Assembly: GCA_964612525.1 (NCBI GenBank)
Contig: CAZTCQ010000010.1
Location: 1 to 37,648, forward strand
Direction of reading: 5' to 3'
Length of the DNA: 37,648 nt
Origin: JAGNRR01 sp964612525
GTDB taxonomy: Bacteria > Bacteroidota > Bacteroidia > Chitinophagales > Chitinophagaceae
A program made the position numbers and the translations under genes. The notes under the pieces were generated by a model. That model had not been told where the DNA came from. It made no database searches and saw nothing but the letters and a program-made list of their open reading frames with translations. Shown in pieces: positions 1 to 6,148 of this stretch (positions are counted from its first letter, which is position 1; each line of letters opens with the position of its first letter).

Positions 1-8
1 TCCCGTTG

Positions 9-16
9 TACCTTCG
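9..16 (+). promoter_or_regulatory. -7 promoter motif before fumC
   Basis: TACCTTCG resembles the Bacteroidota -7 consensus TAnnTTTG with one mismatch. It lies 15 nt before the fumC ATG. The same variant recurs before the beta-barrel gene at 18632. The -33 region is outside the window. Confidence 0.5.
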
Positions 17-31
17 CGCAAAATTTATATT

Positions 32-1429
32 ATGAGTTTTCGCATAGAAAAAGATACCATAGGGGAAGTTCAAGTACCCAAAGATGCTTTATACGGCGCC
101 CAAACCCAACGTTCTACTGAAAATTTTAAAATTGCGGTGGCTACGAATAAAATGCCAATCGAAATTATAAGAGCCTTTGCCTATTTGAAAAAAGCGGCGG
201 CTTTGACCAACTGTGATGCCGGTGTGCTACCGCAAGATAAGTGCGATGCGATTGGCAAAGTGTGTGATGAAATTTTGGCAGGTGATTTGGATGATCAATT
301 TCCACTAGTAGTTTGGCAAACGGGGAGTGGGACGCAGAGCAATATGAATTGCAATGAGGTGATTGCTTTTAAAGCACATGTAAATAAGGGAGGGAGTTTG
401 ACTGATAAAGAAAAATTTATTCACCCCAATGATGACGTAAACAAAAGTCAGTCCAGCAATGATACCTTTCCTACGGCCATGCACATCGCGGCCTATAAAA
501 TGTTGTTGGAGATTACGATTCCAGGGATTGAAAAATTAAGAGATACGCTGGAAAAAAAATCAAAAGAGTTTTGGGAGGTAGTAAAAATTGGAAGAACACA
601 TTTTATGGATGCGACACCGCTAACCGTTGGTCAAGAATTTAGTGGGTACGTTTCTCAACTAAATCATGGTTTAAAAGCGATTAAGAATACTTTGGATCAC
701 TTATCTGAACTAGCCTTGGGCGGAACAGCCGTAGGAACAGGAATTAATACTCCGGAAAATTATAGCGAGAATGTAGCTAAACATATTGCTAGTTTAACAG
801 GCTTACCTTTCCGAACAGCTGAAAATAAATTTGAAGCCTTAGCTGCTCATGATGCGATAGTAGAAGCGCATGGAGCTTTGAAAACGGTGGCGGTTTCTTT
901 GATGAAAATAGCCAATGACATTCGGATGTTGGCTTCTGGACCACGCAGTGGTATTGGTGAAATTAGCATTCCTGCTAATGAGCCAGGATCGAGTATTATG
1001 CCAGGGAAAGTAAATCCTACGCAATGTGAAGCGCTTACTATGATAGCAGCTCAAATACTTGGAAACGATGTAGCGATAAATGTAGGCGGTAGCAATGGGC
1101 ATTTTGAATTGAACGTTTTTAAGCCAATGATGATTCATAATTTTTTGAACTCAGCTCGACTAATAGGAGAGGGTTGCATGAGTTTTAATGATAATTGTGC
1201 AGAAGGGATTGAACCCATTACGGAAAATATTAAAAAACACCTTGACAACAGTTTAATGCTAGTTACAGCTTTAAATACTAAAATTGGTTATTACAAAGCT
1301 GCAGAAATCGCAGGTAAGGCTCATGAAGAAAACACCACTTTAAAAGAGTCGGCAGTGGCTTTGGGCTATCTCACATCCGAGGAGTTTGACGAATGGGTTG
1401 ATCCTAAAAAGATGGTTGGTAAGTTATAA
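32..1429 (+). CDS. fumC: Class II fumarate hydratase
   Basis: Catalyses reversible hydration of fumarate to L-malate in the TCA cycle, as a cytosolic homotetramer in characterised members. The 465-residue length matches the family. Residues 319-329 read GSSIMPGKVNP, the fumarase/aspartase signature loop that carries the catalytic serine (S320). GRTHFMDATPLT near 187-198 holds the histidine (H190) equivalent to E. coli His188, and GSGTQSNMN lies near 97-105. The ATG at 32 gives the typical family N-terminus (MSFRIEKDTIGEVQVP). The gene appears monocistronic, with a -7 motif at 9-16 and a strong terminator at 1454-1490. Identification as fumarase rather than the related aspartase rests on overall similarity. 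Confidence 0.97.
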   Translation: MSFRIEKDTIGEVQVPKDALYGAQTQRSTENFKIAVATNKMPIEIIRAFAYLKKAAALTNCDAGVLPQDKCDAIGKVCDEILAGDLDDQFPLVVWQTGSGTQSNMNCNEVIAFKAHVNKGGSLTDKEKFIHPNDDVNKSQSSNDTFPTAMHIAAYKMLLEITIPGIEKLRDTLEKKSKEFWEVVKIGRTHFMDATPLTVGQEFSGYVSQLNHGLKAIKNTLDHLSELALGGTAVGTGINTPENYSENVAKHIASLTGLPFRTAENKFEALAAHDAIVEAHGALKTVAVSLMKIANDIRMLASGPRSGIGEISIPANEPGSSIMPGKVNPTQCEALTMIAAQILGNDVAINVGGSNGHFELNVFKPMMIHNFLNSARLIGEGCMSFNDNCAEGIEPITENIKKHLDNSLMLVTALNTKIGYYKAAEIAGKAHEENTTLKESAVALGYLTSEEFDEWVDPKKMVGKL

Positions 1430-1453
1430 AATGCTTAAAAATTATTTCGGATG

Positions 1454-1490
1454 TCCCGTCCCCAACTTTGTTGGGGACGGGATTTTTCTT
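1454..1490 (+). terminator. Intrinsic terminator of fumC
   Basis: A perfect 12-bp inverted repeat (1454-1465 with 1471-1482), extended to 13 bp by C1466/G1470 with a TTT loop, is followed by TTTTTCTT. The promoter of the next gene begins immediately after it. Confidence 0.93.
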
Positions 1491-1498
1491 TATGTTTG
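1491..1498 (+). promoter_or_regulatory. -7 promoter motif before the 1515 gene
   Basis: TATGTTTG is a perfect TAnnTTTG match 16 nt before the ATG at 1515. A TTG at 1470-1472, inside the fumC terminator hairpin, sits at suitable -33 spacing (18 nt). Terminator and promoter therefore overlap. Confidence 0.6.
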
Positions 1499-1514
1499 AT
1501 AAAAACCCAGAAGC

Positions 1515-2036
1515 ATGAGAAAAGGAATTTTGTTTTTAATGTTAACCATACTTAGTAGTCACCTTATGGCTGAGCATTATCAGGTAGCAGTTACAAACGA
1601 GGGGAGCGGTACGAGAGTGTATCAAAACTTTGGAGGTAAAAAAATGAAATATGAGTTTTCATGCAAGGGAGATTGTGAAGGTGTTTTAGAGGAACAATTA
1701 ACTGCTAAGCCTGGCGAGTTGGAAGAAAAATTCGAGAAATCGAAACATAAAATGTCTAAACAAGTGGGCGATGTGTCTGAACTGAAAAGTTTGAAGTATT
1801 CTGAGTATAATCAATACATCTCGGAAACAGGTGTGGTGCACGAAGTTCATAAACTAATTTTGAAGTATGAGAAAATGCTGCAAAGTTATAATGGTAAAAA
1901 GAAGTTTGAATGGGTCGGTCGGGAGGACGCCGATGTGATTTATGTCTTAACTAAGAAAGGCAAAACATACGGCATCGACATTTACACTGGAAAAGATGCT
2001 AAAGAAAAGGAACACTTATTAAAAACAGATAAATAA
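1515..2036 (+). CDS. Secreted protein of unknown function
   Basis: I do not recognise this family. The 173-residue product starts with a clear Sec signal peptide: MRK, a hydrophobic stretch, and likely cleavage after HLMA near residue 19. The mature part is lysine- and glutamate-rich with one close cysteine pair (CKGDC, about 50-54), which could form a disulfide in the periplasm. No membrane segment follows the leader. The stop is 5 nt before the next signal-peptide gene at 2042, so the two probably form an operon driven by the motif at 1491-1498. A small periplasmic or exported protein is the most that can be inferred. Confidence 0.8.
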   Translation: MRKGILFLMLTILSSHLMAEHYQVAVTNEGSGTRVYQNFGGKKMKYEFSCKGDCEGVLEEQLTAKPGELEEKFEKSKHKMSKQVGDVSELKSLKYSEYNQYISETGVVHEVHKLILKYEKMLQSYNGKKKFEWVGREDADVIYVLTKKGKTYGIDIYTGKDAKEKEHLLKTDK

Positions 2037-2041
2037 TAGAT

Positions 2042-2295
2042 ATGAAAAAGTTAATAATGCTAGCACTTTTGCTAAGTTGTACTTTAGTTACGTTCGCCAC
2101 GAAATATACGCTCTCAGGGCAAACGGACAGAGTAGACAATGAATTTAAGATCACGAATTTGAAATTAGAAAATTTGGAACCAAAATCAGAGTATAGTTTC
2201 TTTTCAACAGTAGCTAATTTGAAAACAGGAGATAATATTCTCGCTAAAAATAAGGCTTTGAAAATCATTGGGGCTTCTGGTAAGACAATTGATTT
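2042..2295 (+). CDS. Secreted protein, truncated by assembly gap
   Basis: Only the first 84 or so codons are present before the 100-N gap at 2296. They encode a signal peptide (MKKLIMLALLLSCTLVTFA, cleavage near residue 19) and the start of a mature domain containing KYTLSGQTDR. The start is 5 nt after the upstream stop, which suggests co-transcription. The sequence beyond the gap at 2396 is the antisense of a crotonase gene, so the true 3' end lies in the missing DNA. Function unknown. The cysteine at position 13 is inside the hydrophobic core (LLSCTL). It could be a lipobox variant, but the core continues past it, so I favour a cleaved signal peptide. Confidence 0.7.
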
Positions 2296-2395
2296 NNNNN
2301 NNNNNNNNNNNNNNNNNNNNNNNNNNNNNNNNNNNNNNNNNNNNNNNNNNNNNNNNNNNNNNNNNNNNNNNNNNNNNNNNNNNNNNNNNNNNNNN
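2296..2395. other. Assembly gap (100 N)
   Basis: Exactly 100 N joins two contigs. It removes the end of the secreted-protein gene on the plus strand. The crotonase gene on the minus strand ends 2 nt after the gap. Confidence 0.99.
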
Positions 2396-2397
2396 TT

Positions 2398-3159
2398 TTA
2401 TTTTGCCTTAAACTTATTAATGGCATTTCGGGTAAACTCACTCAAAACAAGTGTTCCACTAGTTTGTGCTCTTTCATACAAAAGAGTTTCCCAATGGTCA
2501 GTTCCCTGCCAGAAAATATTCTTCAGCATTCCCAGCGCTTCTGGATTAGAATTAGCGAGTGTGTTGGCTAGTTTATTTACTGCTTCGTCCAATGCTTCGG
2601 CGTCGTCTAATACTTCTGCGTAAATGCCGTTTGTTTTAGCCCAATCAGCATCATACCAGGTCGTGGCGTCTAAGGCTAATTGTGAGAAGGCCGCCGTACC
2701 TGTTTTGCGTTCCACGGCAGGGCCAACTACGAAAGGTCCAATGCCAATCGCCAATTCAGATAATTTTACAGATGAAAATTTAGTAGCCAAGCAATAGTCG
2801 CAGCTACTCGCTACACCGACTCCACCACCCACAGCCTTGCCCTGCACTCGTCCAATAATAATTTTACCGCAGCTGCGCATAGCATTAATTACTTTAGCAA
2901 AACCAGAGAAAAATTCAAGACCCACTTTTTCATTTTCAATGGCGATTAATTCGTCAAAACTAGCGCCTGCGCAAAAAGCTCGTTCACCCGCGCTGCGAAG
3001 TACAATTACATTTACACTTTCTTCTTTACCTACGGAAGTGATAATGTTGGCTAATTCATTTAGGATATTTCCTGGAAGAGAGTTGCTAGCCGGGTGACCA
3101 AATTCTACTGTTGCTATTTTATTTTCTATCGAATAGTTTACAAAGCCATTTTCGTTCAT
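2398..3159 (-). CDS. Enoyl-CoA hydratase/isomerase (crotonase) family protein
   Basis: A cytosolic crotonase-fold enzyme of 253 residues, the usual length. AFCAGASFDEL (61-71) and GKAVGGGVGVASSCD (107-121) form the two halves of the CoA oxyanion hole. Of the two catalytic glutamates of rat enoyl-CoA hydratase, the one equivalent to Glu164 is present (E135 in KLSELAIG). The one equivalent to Glu144 is replaced by G115. The sequence GGGVG followed by SEL and GPFVVGP recalls methylglutaconyl-CoA hydratases of leucine breakdown, but that is inference. The exact substrate is open. The ATG at 3157-3159 is 5 nt after a perfect -7 motif (3165-3172), supporting this start. The stop codon is only 2 nt from the gap. 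Confidence 0.9.
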   Translation of the reverse strand: MNENGFVNYSIENKIATVEFGHPASNSLPGNILNELANIITSVGKEESVNVIVLRSAGERAFCAGASFDELIAIENEKVGLEFFSGFAKVINAMRSCGKIIIGRVQGKAVGGGVGVASSCDYCLATKFSSVKLSELAIGIGPFVVGPAVERKTGTAAFSQLALDATTWYDADWAKTNGIYAEVLDDAEALDEAVNKLANTLANSNPEALGMLKNIFWQGTDHWETLLYERAQTSGTLVLSEFTRNAINKFKAK

Positions 3160-3164
3160 GCTTG

Positions 3165-3172
3165 CAAATTTA
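3165..3172 (-). promoter_or_regulatory. -7 promoter motif before the crotonase gene
   Basis: Minus-strand TAAATTTG, a perfect TAnnTTTG, lies 5 nt before the ATG. A start point about 5-7 nt downstream would make the mRNA leaderless. Confidence 0.55.
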
Positions 3173-3295
3173 GTTGATGAAAACTAAAACGGTTTCTTTT
3201 GTTATCTAAAAGAAATTCGAGACGCAAACTCTAGTCTTATTCTCGCTGATTTGATTTTAGTTTAAATTATTTACCTTGCGATTAAACTCTAATGT

Positions 3296-3303
3296 TATAT
3301 TTG
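3296..3303 (+). promoter_or_regulatory. Promoter of the 3344 gene
   Basis: TATATTTG matches TAnnTTTG. A TTG at 3276-3278 gives a -33 element 17 nt upstream. The leader to the ATG at 3344 is about 40 nt, longer than for most genes here. Confidence 0.55.
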
Positions 3304-3343
3304 AGTCGAACAGAACATTATTAAAAATTAAAAAGAATAAACT

Positions 3344-3790
3344 ATGAAAAAAATGATTTTAGCAGCATTGATTTGTTGCGCCCTAAGCTTTGACATGCAA
3401 GCGCAAACTAACTACAAAGTAGTAACGATTGTTGAATCTATTGTGCCGGGAGGTGTGGGTCGTTCCAGAATGGTCGAAGAGAAATCCCCTTTGGACCACA
3501 CAGGCTTTACCACCGAGCGTACCGATGGTAAAAAAAGTAAACAACGAGGCGTGAAGCGTTCGGATGCGAAAGTTGATAGGTTTGCCGAAACTAAGCTTTT
3601 GAACTTCTATAGTATGGTAGGAATTAATTTTCAAAATGTAGCATCTAATGACGCCTTGATTTCTTCTAAGATTAATCAGATGGCTCAGGATGGTTGGAAT
3701 CTCAAATTCGTTACTAGCGGAGTAGAAAGTGATTCAGGAAAAGGAGATGGTAAAGGAATTTTTATTACTCGTTTGATTTTTACGAAGTAG
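3344..3790 (+). CDS. Small secreted protein of unknown function
   Basis: The 148-residue product has a signal peptide (MKKMILAALICCALSFDMQA, cleavage before Q21). The mature domain has no further cysteine. Near its C-terminus INQMAQDGWNLKFVTSGV resembles the 'aspartate-glycine-tryptophan' segment of small DUF4177-like proteins. This is a weak resemblance only, seen by eye. The protein is probably periplasmic or exported. It is monocistronic, with its own promoter (3296) and a hairpin terminator (3811-3842) shared with the convergent fabG. Confidence 0.75.
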   Translation: MKKMILAALICCALSFDMQAQTNYKVVTIVESIVPGGVGRSRMVEEKSPLDHTGFTTERTDGKKSKQRGVKRSDAKVDRFAETKLLNFYSMVGINFQNVASNDALISSKINQMAQDGWNLKFVTSGVESDSGKGDGKGIFITRLIFTK

Positions 3791-3810
3791 AGTTGACGGA
3801 ATCAAAAATT

Positions 3811-3842
3811 AAAGGCTTGCTGGAAATCAGCAAGCCTTTTTT
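3811..3842. terminator. Bidirectional intrinsic terminator
   Basis: A perfect 12-bp inverted repeat (3811-3822 with 3828-3839, loop GAAAT) is followed on the plus strand by a run of T to 3842. An A-rich flank on the left (3803-3813) gives U-rich RNA on the minus strand. It lies between the convergent 3344 gene and fabG. Confidence 0.9.
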
Positions 3843-3863
3843 ATTGAGAAAATCCAAAGCCCT

Positions 3864-4619
3864 TTAGATTAATAATCCTCCACTCACATTAATGGTATCA
3901 CCGGTAATATAACTTGCTAGGTCACTTCCAAGGAAAACACACACATTGGCAATATCCTCGGCTTGTCCAAAACGGTTTAGCGGGATAGCCTCTTTATATT
4001 TATCGGCCCCTTCACCGTCTTTTAAATACGAAGTCATATCTGTTTCTACAAAGCCAGGCGCTATGGCATTACAACGAACGTTGCGGCTTCCTAACTCTTT
4101 GGCAATACTTTTGGTAAAACCAATCACACCTGCTTTACTCGCAGCATAAGAACTTTGACCTGCATTGCCCATCATGCCGATCACTGAGCTCATATTGATA
4201 ATGGCTCCGTTACGAGCTTTCATCATAGGGCGCATAACCTGCTTGGTCATATTAAAAACACTTTTGAGATTGATCGCCATTACGTCATCCCATTGTTCTT
4301 CGGTCATGCGCATCAGCAAATTATCCTTTGATATGCCCGCATTGTTTACTAGAATGTCAATTTTTTCAAAATCCTCTTGTACACTTTTTATAAGTGCTTC
4401 GCAATCTGCCATTTCACCGGCATTGCTTTTATAGCCTTTAGCTTTTACGCCTAGAGCGGCACATTTTTCTTCTATGACTTTTGCGAGTTCGCCACTGCGA
4501 TCGCTCACGTAGGTAAAAGCAACGTTGCATCCTTGCTCAGCAAATTTTAGTACAATGCCTTCTCCAATTCCTCGGCTGCCGCCGGTTACAATCGCCACTT
4601 TGTTTTCTAATAATTTCAT
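3864..4619 (-). CDS. fabG: 3-oxoacyl-ACP reductase
   Basis: NADPH-dependent reduction of 3-oxoacyl-ACP in type II fatty-acid elongation, in the cytosol. This 251-residue short-chain dehydrogenase has the cofactor motif TGGSRGIG (12-19), NNAG (92-95) and the catalytic tetrad N117, S145, Y158, K162 (YAASK). VETDM near 191-195 and the C-terminal VSGGLLI are typical of FabG. The gene stands alone, not in a fab cluster, so a FabG-like reductase for another pathway is possible. The full-length family match still makes FabG likely. The ATG at 4617-4619 is 5 nt after a near-consensus -7 motif. Confidence 0.93.
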   Translation of the reverse strand: MKLLENKVAIVTGGSRGIGEGIVLKFAEQGCNVAFTYVSDRSGELAKVIEEKCAALGVKAKGYKSNAGEMADCEALIKSVQEDFEKIDILVNNAGISKDNLLMRMTEEQWDDVMAINLKSVFNMTKQVMRPMMKARNGAIINMSSVIGMMGNAGQSSYAASKAGVIGFTKSIAKELGSRNVRCNAIAPGFVETDMTSYLKDGEGADKYKEAIPLNRFGQAEDIANVCVFLGSDLASYITGDTINVSGGLLI

Positions 4620-4624
4620 TGCGA

Positions 4625-4632
4625 TAAAAGTA
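4625..4632 (-). promoter_or_regulatory. -7 promoter motif before fabG
   Basis: Minus-strand TACTTTTA, one mismatch from TAnnTTTG, lies 5 nt before the fabG ATG. Confidence 0.4.
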
Positions 4633-4649
4633 AAAGCTAAAAAGCGAAA

Positions 4650-4919
4650 TCAAAAATAATACTTAAAAACTTGCTCACTCTTTCCACAAGAGTGTGATCT
4701 TGTGACTACGTAATCAATGACGTACATCCAAGCGCAGATAAAATGTATGAAGGCCGAAAGAATGGATTTGTTTCGCTCCCAGGAGGCTAAGACCGCTAGC
4801 AATCCACCTGAACCATTACCGCCTGACACCCAATTAGGGGAAGTCTCACTGTGAGACCCTCACCTTGAAAACACTAAAATTGATATAATAAGCGCCGCGA
4901 GGAAGTCTATTTTTTTCAT
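4650..4919 (-). pseudogene. Small membrane protein gene with in-frame TGA
   Basis: One continuous 90-codon frame is interrupted only by TGA at codon 20 (4860-4862). Codons 1-19 read MKKIDFLAALIISILVFSR, a typical signal-peptide start. After the TGA the same frame continues for 69 codons: a Gly/Ser-rich stretch (VSGGNGSGG), then GGLLAVLASWERNKSILSAF and IHFICAWMYVIDYVVTR, then a polar tail with CG and a TGA stop. The SW..NKSI..A.IH....W.YVI pattern recalls short Bacteroidota membrane proteins often named superinfection-immunity-like. That name is from memory and unverified. It lies 55 nt after tag on the same strand. Possibilities are a recent nonsense mutation, a base-call error, or readthrough. 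A GTG at codon 30 could give a shorter product. Confidence 0.6.
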
Positions 4920-4974
4920 TGCACTAACGTAGTGAGTTGGTGGTAGTCATTATTTACAGAATTCTGCTTTTTTC

Positions 4975-5610
4975 TTATTGAACTTTTCCGTAGCGAAAAC
5001 AATCTGTGGTATGATCATTGACCATGCCAATGGCTTGCATAAAAGCATAACAAATTACAGACCCTACAAATTTGAATCCACGGTTTTTAAGATCTATACT
5101 CATGGCATCGCTGATTTCAGTTTGGGTAGGAATGTCTTTGTGATGGTTCCAATTATTTACAATGGATTCGCCATTGGTAAACTGCCAAATGTATTTATCA
5201 AAACTACCAAACTCTTGACGAATGCCGATGAAGGCTTGTGCATTGGTTACAGCTGCTCGTATTTTTAATTTATTTCGAATGATAGATTCGTCTTGTAGCA
5301 AAGCCTCTATTTTTGGTTTTTTATAGCAGGCTATTTTTCTATAGTTAAAGTTGTCAAACGCTTTTCGAAACCCTTCTCGTCTGTGCAAAATCATTTTCCA
5401 CGTTAAGCCGGCTTGAAAATTCTCTAGTAGTAAAAACTCAAAAAGTTTTTTGTCATCATGAAGGGGTACGCCCCATTCAGAGTCATGATAGTCTGCTTCT
5501 TGTTGATCCTTTGTGGCCCAAAAACAACGTTGGATACCGTCGTCAATCACTTCTGATTCTTTTCGCTTCTTCTCCCGTTTTTCGTATGCTTCCTTGCTAT
5601 CCTCCGCCAT
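4975..5610 (-). CDS. tag: DNA-3-methyladenine glycosylase I
   Basis: Excises 3-methyladenine from alkylated DNA in base-excision repair. Compared with E. coli TAG, all key residues are present with an offset of about 25: zinc ligands C29, H42, H200 and C204, plus Y41, W46, E63 and W71 of the base-binding pocket. The segment GFKFVGSVICYAFMQAIGMV near 178-197 is a family hallmark. The extra 25 residues at the N-terminus are rich in K and E (MAEDSKEAYEKREKKRKESE), which is unusual. No later in-frame ATG precedes C29, so the extension is probably real. The start is 13 nt after the VOC gene stop, which indicates a two-gene operon. Confidence 0.95.
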   Translation of the reverse strand: MAEDSKEAYEKREKKRKESEVIDDGIQRCFWATKDQQEADYHDSEWGVPLHDDKKLFEFLLLENFQAGLTWKMILHRREGFRKAFDNFNYRKIACYKKPKIEALLQDESIIRNKLKIRAAVTNAQAFIGIRQEFGSFDKYIWQFTNGESIVNNWNHHKDIPTQTEISDAMSIDLKNRGFKFVGSVICYAFMQAIGMVNDHTTDCFRYGKVQ

Positions 5611-5623
5611 GTCAAACTAGGGT

Positions 5624-6001
5624 TTATCTATCAGAGTGCAAGGCAACACGGTTACCTTCCGTATCTACTATAAAAGCGTAGTAACCCACTTCAGATGAGA
5701 TTAATGTTTTGGGGACTATGACTCGCCCACCATTTTGGGCCGCTCGATCTAACACAAGATTTAAGTCAGGATTCGCATTCAGGTAGAGTAGGGAACCAGC
5801 GCCAGAAGGAATATAGCCTTCTCCGAAGCAAATAGCTCCGCTCACCTTGCCATCAAAGGCAGGAAAAAAAGCCATTTTGTAGGTATCAATTTCTGTTACC
5901 TCTAGCTCCATGTCAAAAATTGTTTCGTAAAACGTTAAGGCGCGGTCAAAATCACTCACCGGGATTTCAAACCAACTCACCATGTTTTTTTCTGTTGCCA
6001 C
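5624..6001 (-). CDS. VOC-family (glyoxalase/bleomycin-resistance-like) protein
   Basis: A 125-residue single-module vicinal-oxygen-chelate protein: MVSWFEIPVSDFDRALTFYE at the start, then GAICFGEGYIPSGAGSLLYL, and YYAFIVDTEGNRVALHS at the end. These are the two beta-alpha-beta-beta-beta units of the fold. Metal ligands and substrate cannot be fixed by eye, and many relatives are uncharacterised. The annotated start is GTG (5999-6001). ATG at codon 7 (5981-5983) is a good alternative because it begins just before the conserved SWFEIP. It lies upstream of tag, so a stress or alkylation-response link is possible but only inferred from position. Confidence 0.88.
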   Translation of the reverse strand: MATEKNMVSWFEIPVSDFDRALTFYETIFDMELEVTEIDTYKMAFFPAFDGKVSGAICFGEGYIPSGAGSLLYLNANPDLNLVLDRAAQNGGRVIVPKTLISSEVGYYAFIVDTEGNRVALHSDR

Positions 6002-6035
6002 TCTTATTCTTTTGTTTAATCTGAGTGCTAAAATA

Positions 6036-6050
6036 GTACAATTTTTGTAC
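6036..6050. promoter_or_regulatory. Inverted repeat upstream of the VOC gene
   Basis: GTACAA-TTT-TTGTAC, with a third GTAC at 6054-6057, lies 35-49 nt before the VOC start. On the minus strand it is followed by CTATTTTAG, a possible weak -7 element. The same ACTATTTTAG string lies upstream of the arginase-family gene at 33556. It may be an operator or a promoter. No regulator is identified. Confidence 0.3.
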
Positions 6051-6055
6051 TAAGT

Positions 6056-6076
6056 ACTAACTAGCTGATAGTTAGT
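6056..6076. repeat. 8-bp inverted repeat in the copA-VOC spacer
   Basis: ACTAACTA and TAGTTAGT form perfect 8-bp arms around GCTGA. Downstream of copA on the minus strand it could be a hairpin ending copA transcription, but there is no strong T tract. It could instead be part of a VOC operator with 6036-6050. Confidence 0.35.
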
Positions 6077-6148
6077 CCGTTTCCTGATTTAGTGTTACGC
6101 TTAGCTCGTAATGAATAAAGTCTATGCATTTGTAAAGCAGTCGGTTCC

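Noticed and set aside
839..1138. Minus-strand ORF within fumC
   Set aside because: Shadow of fumC with no independent features.
2042..2623. Long plus-strand frame crossing the first gap
   Set aside because: The part after the gap is the antisense of the crotonase gene. Only the part before the gap is credible.
4860..4862. Selenocysteine insertion at the in-frame TGA
   Set aside because: No SECIS-type stem directly after the TGA is evident and the position is in a leader/linker, not a redox site. Left as a nonsense or readthrough case.
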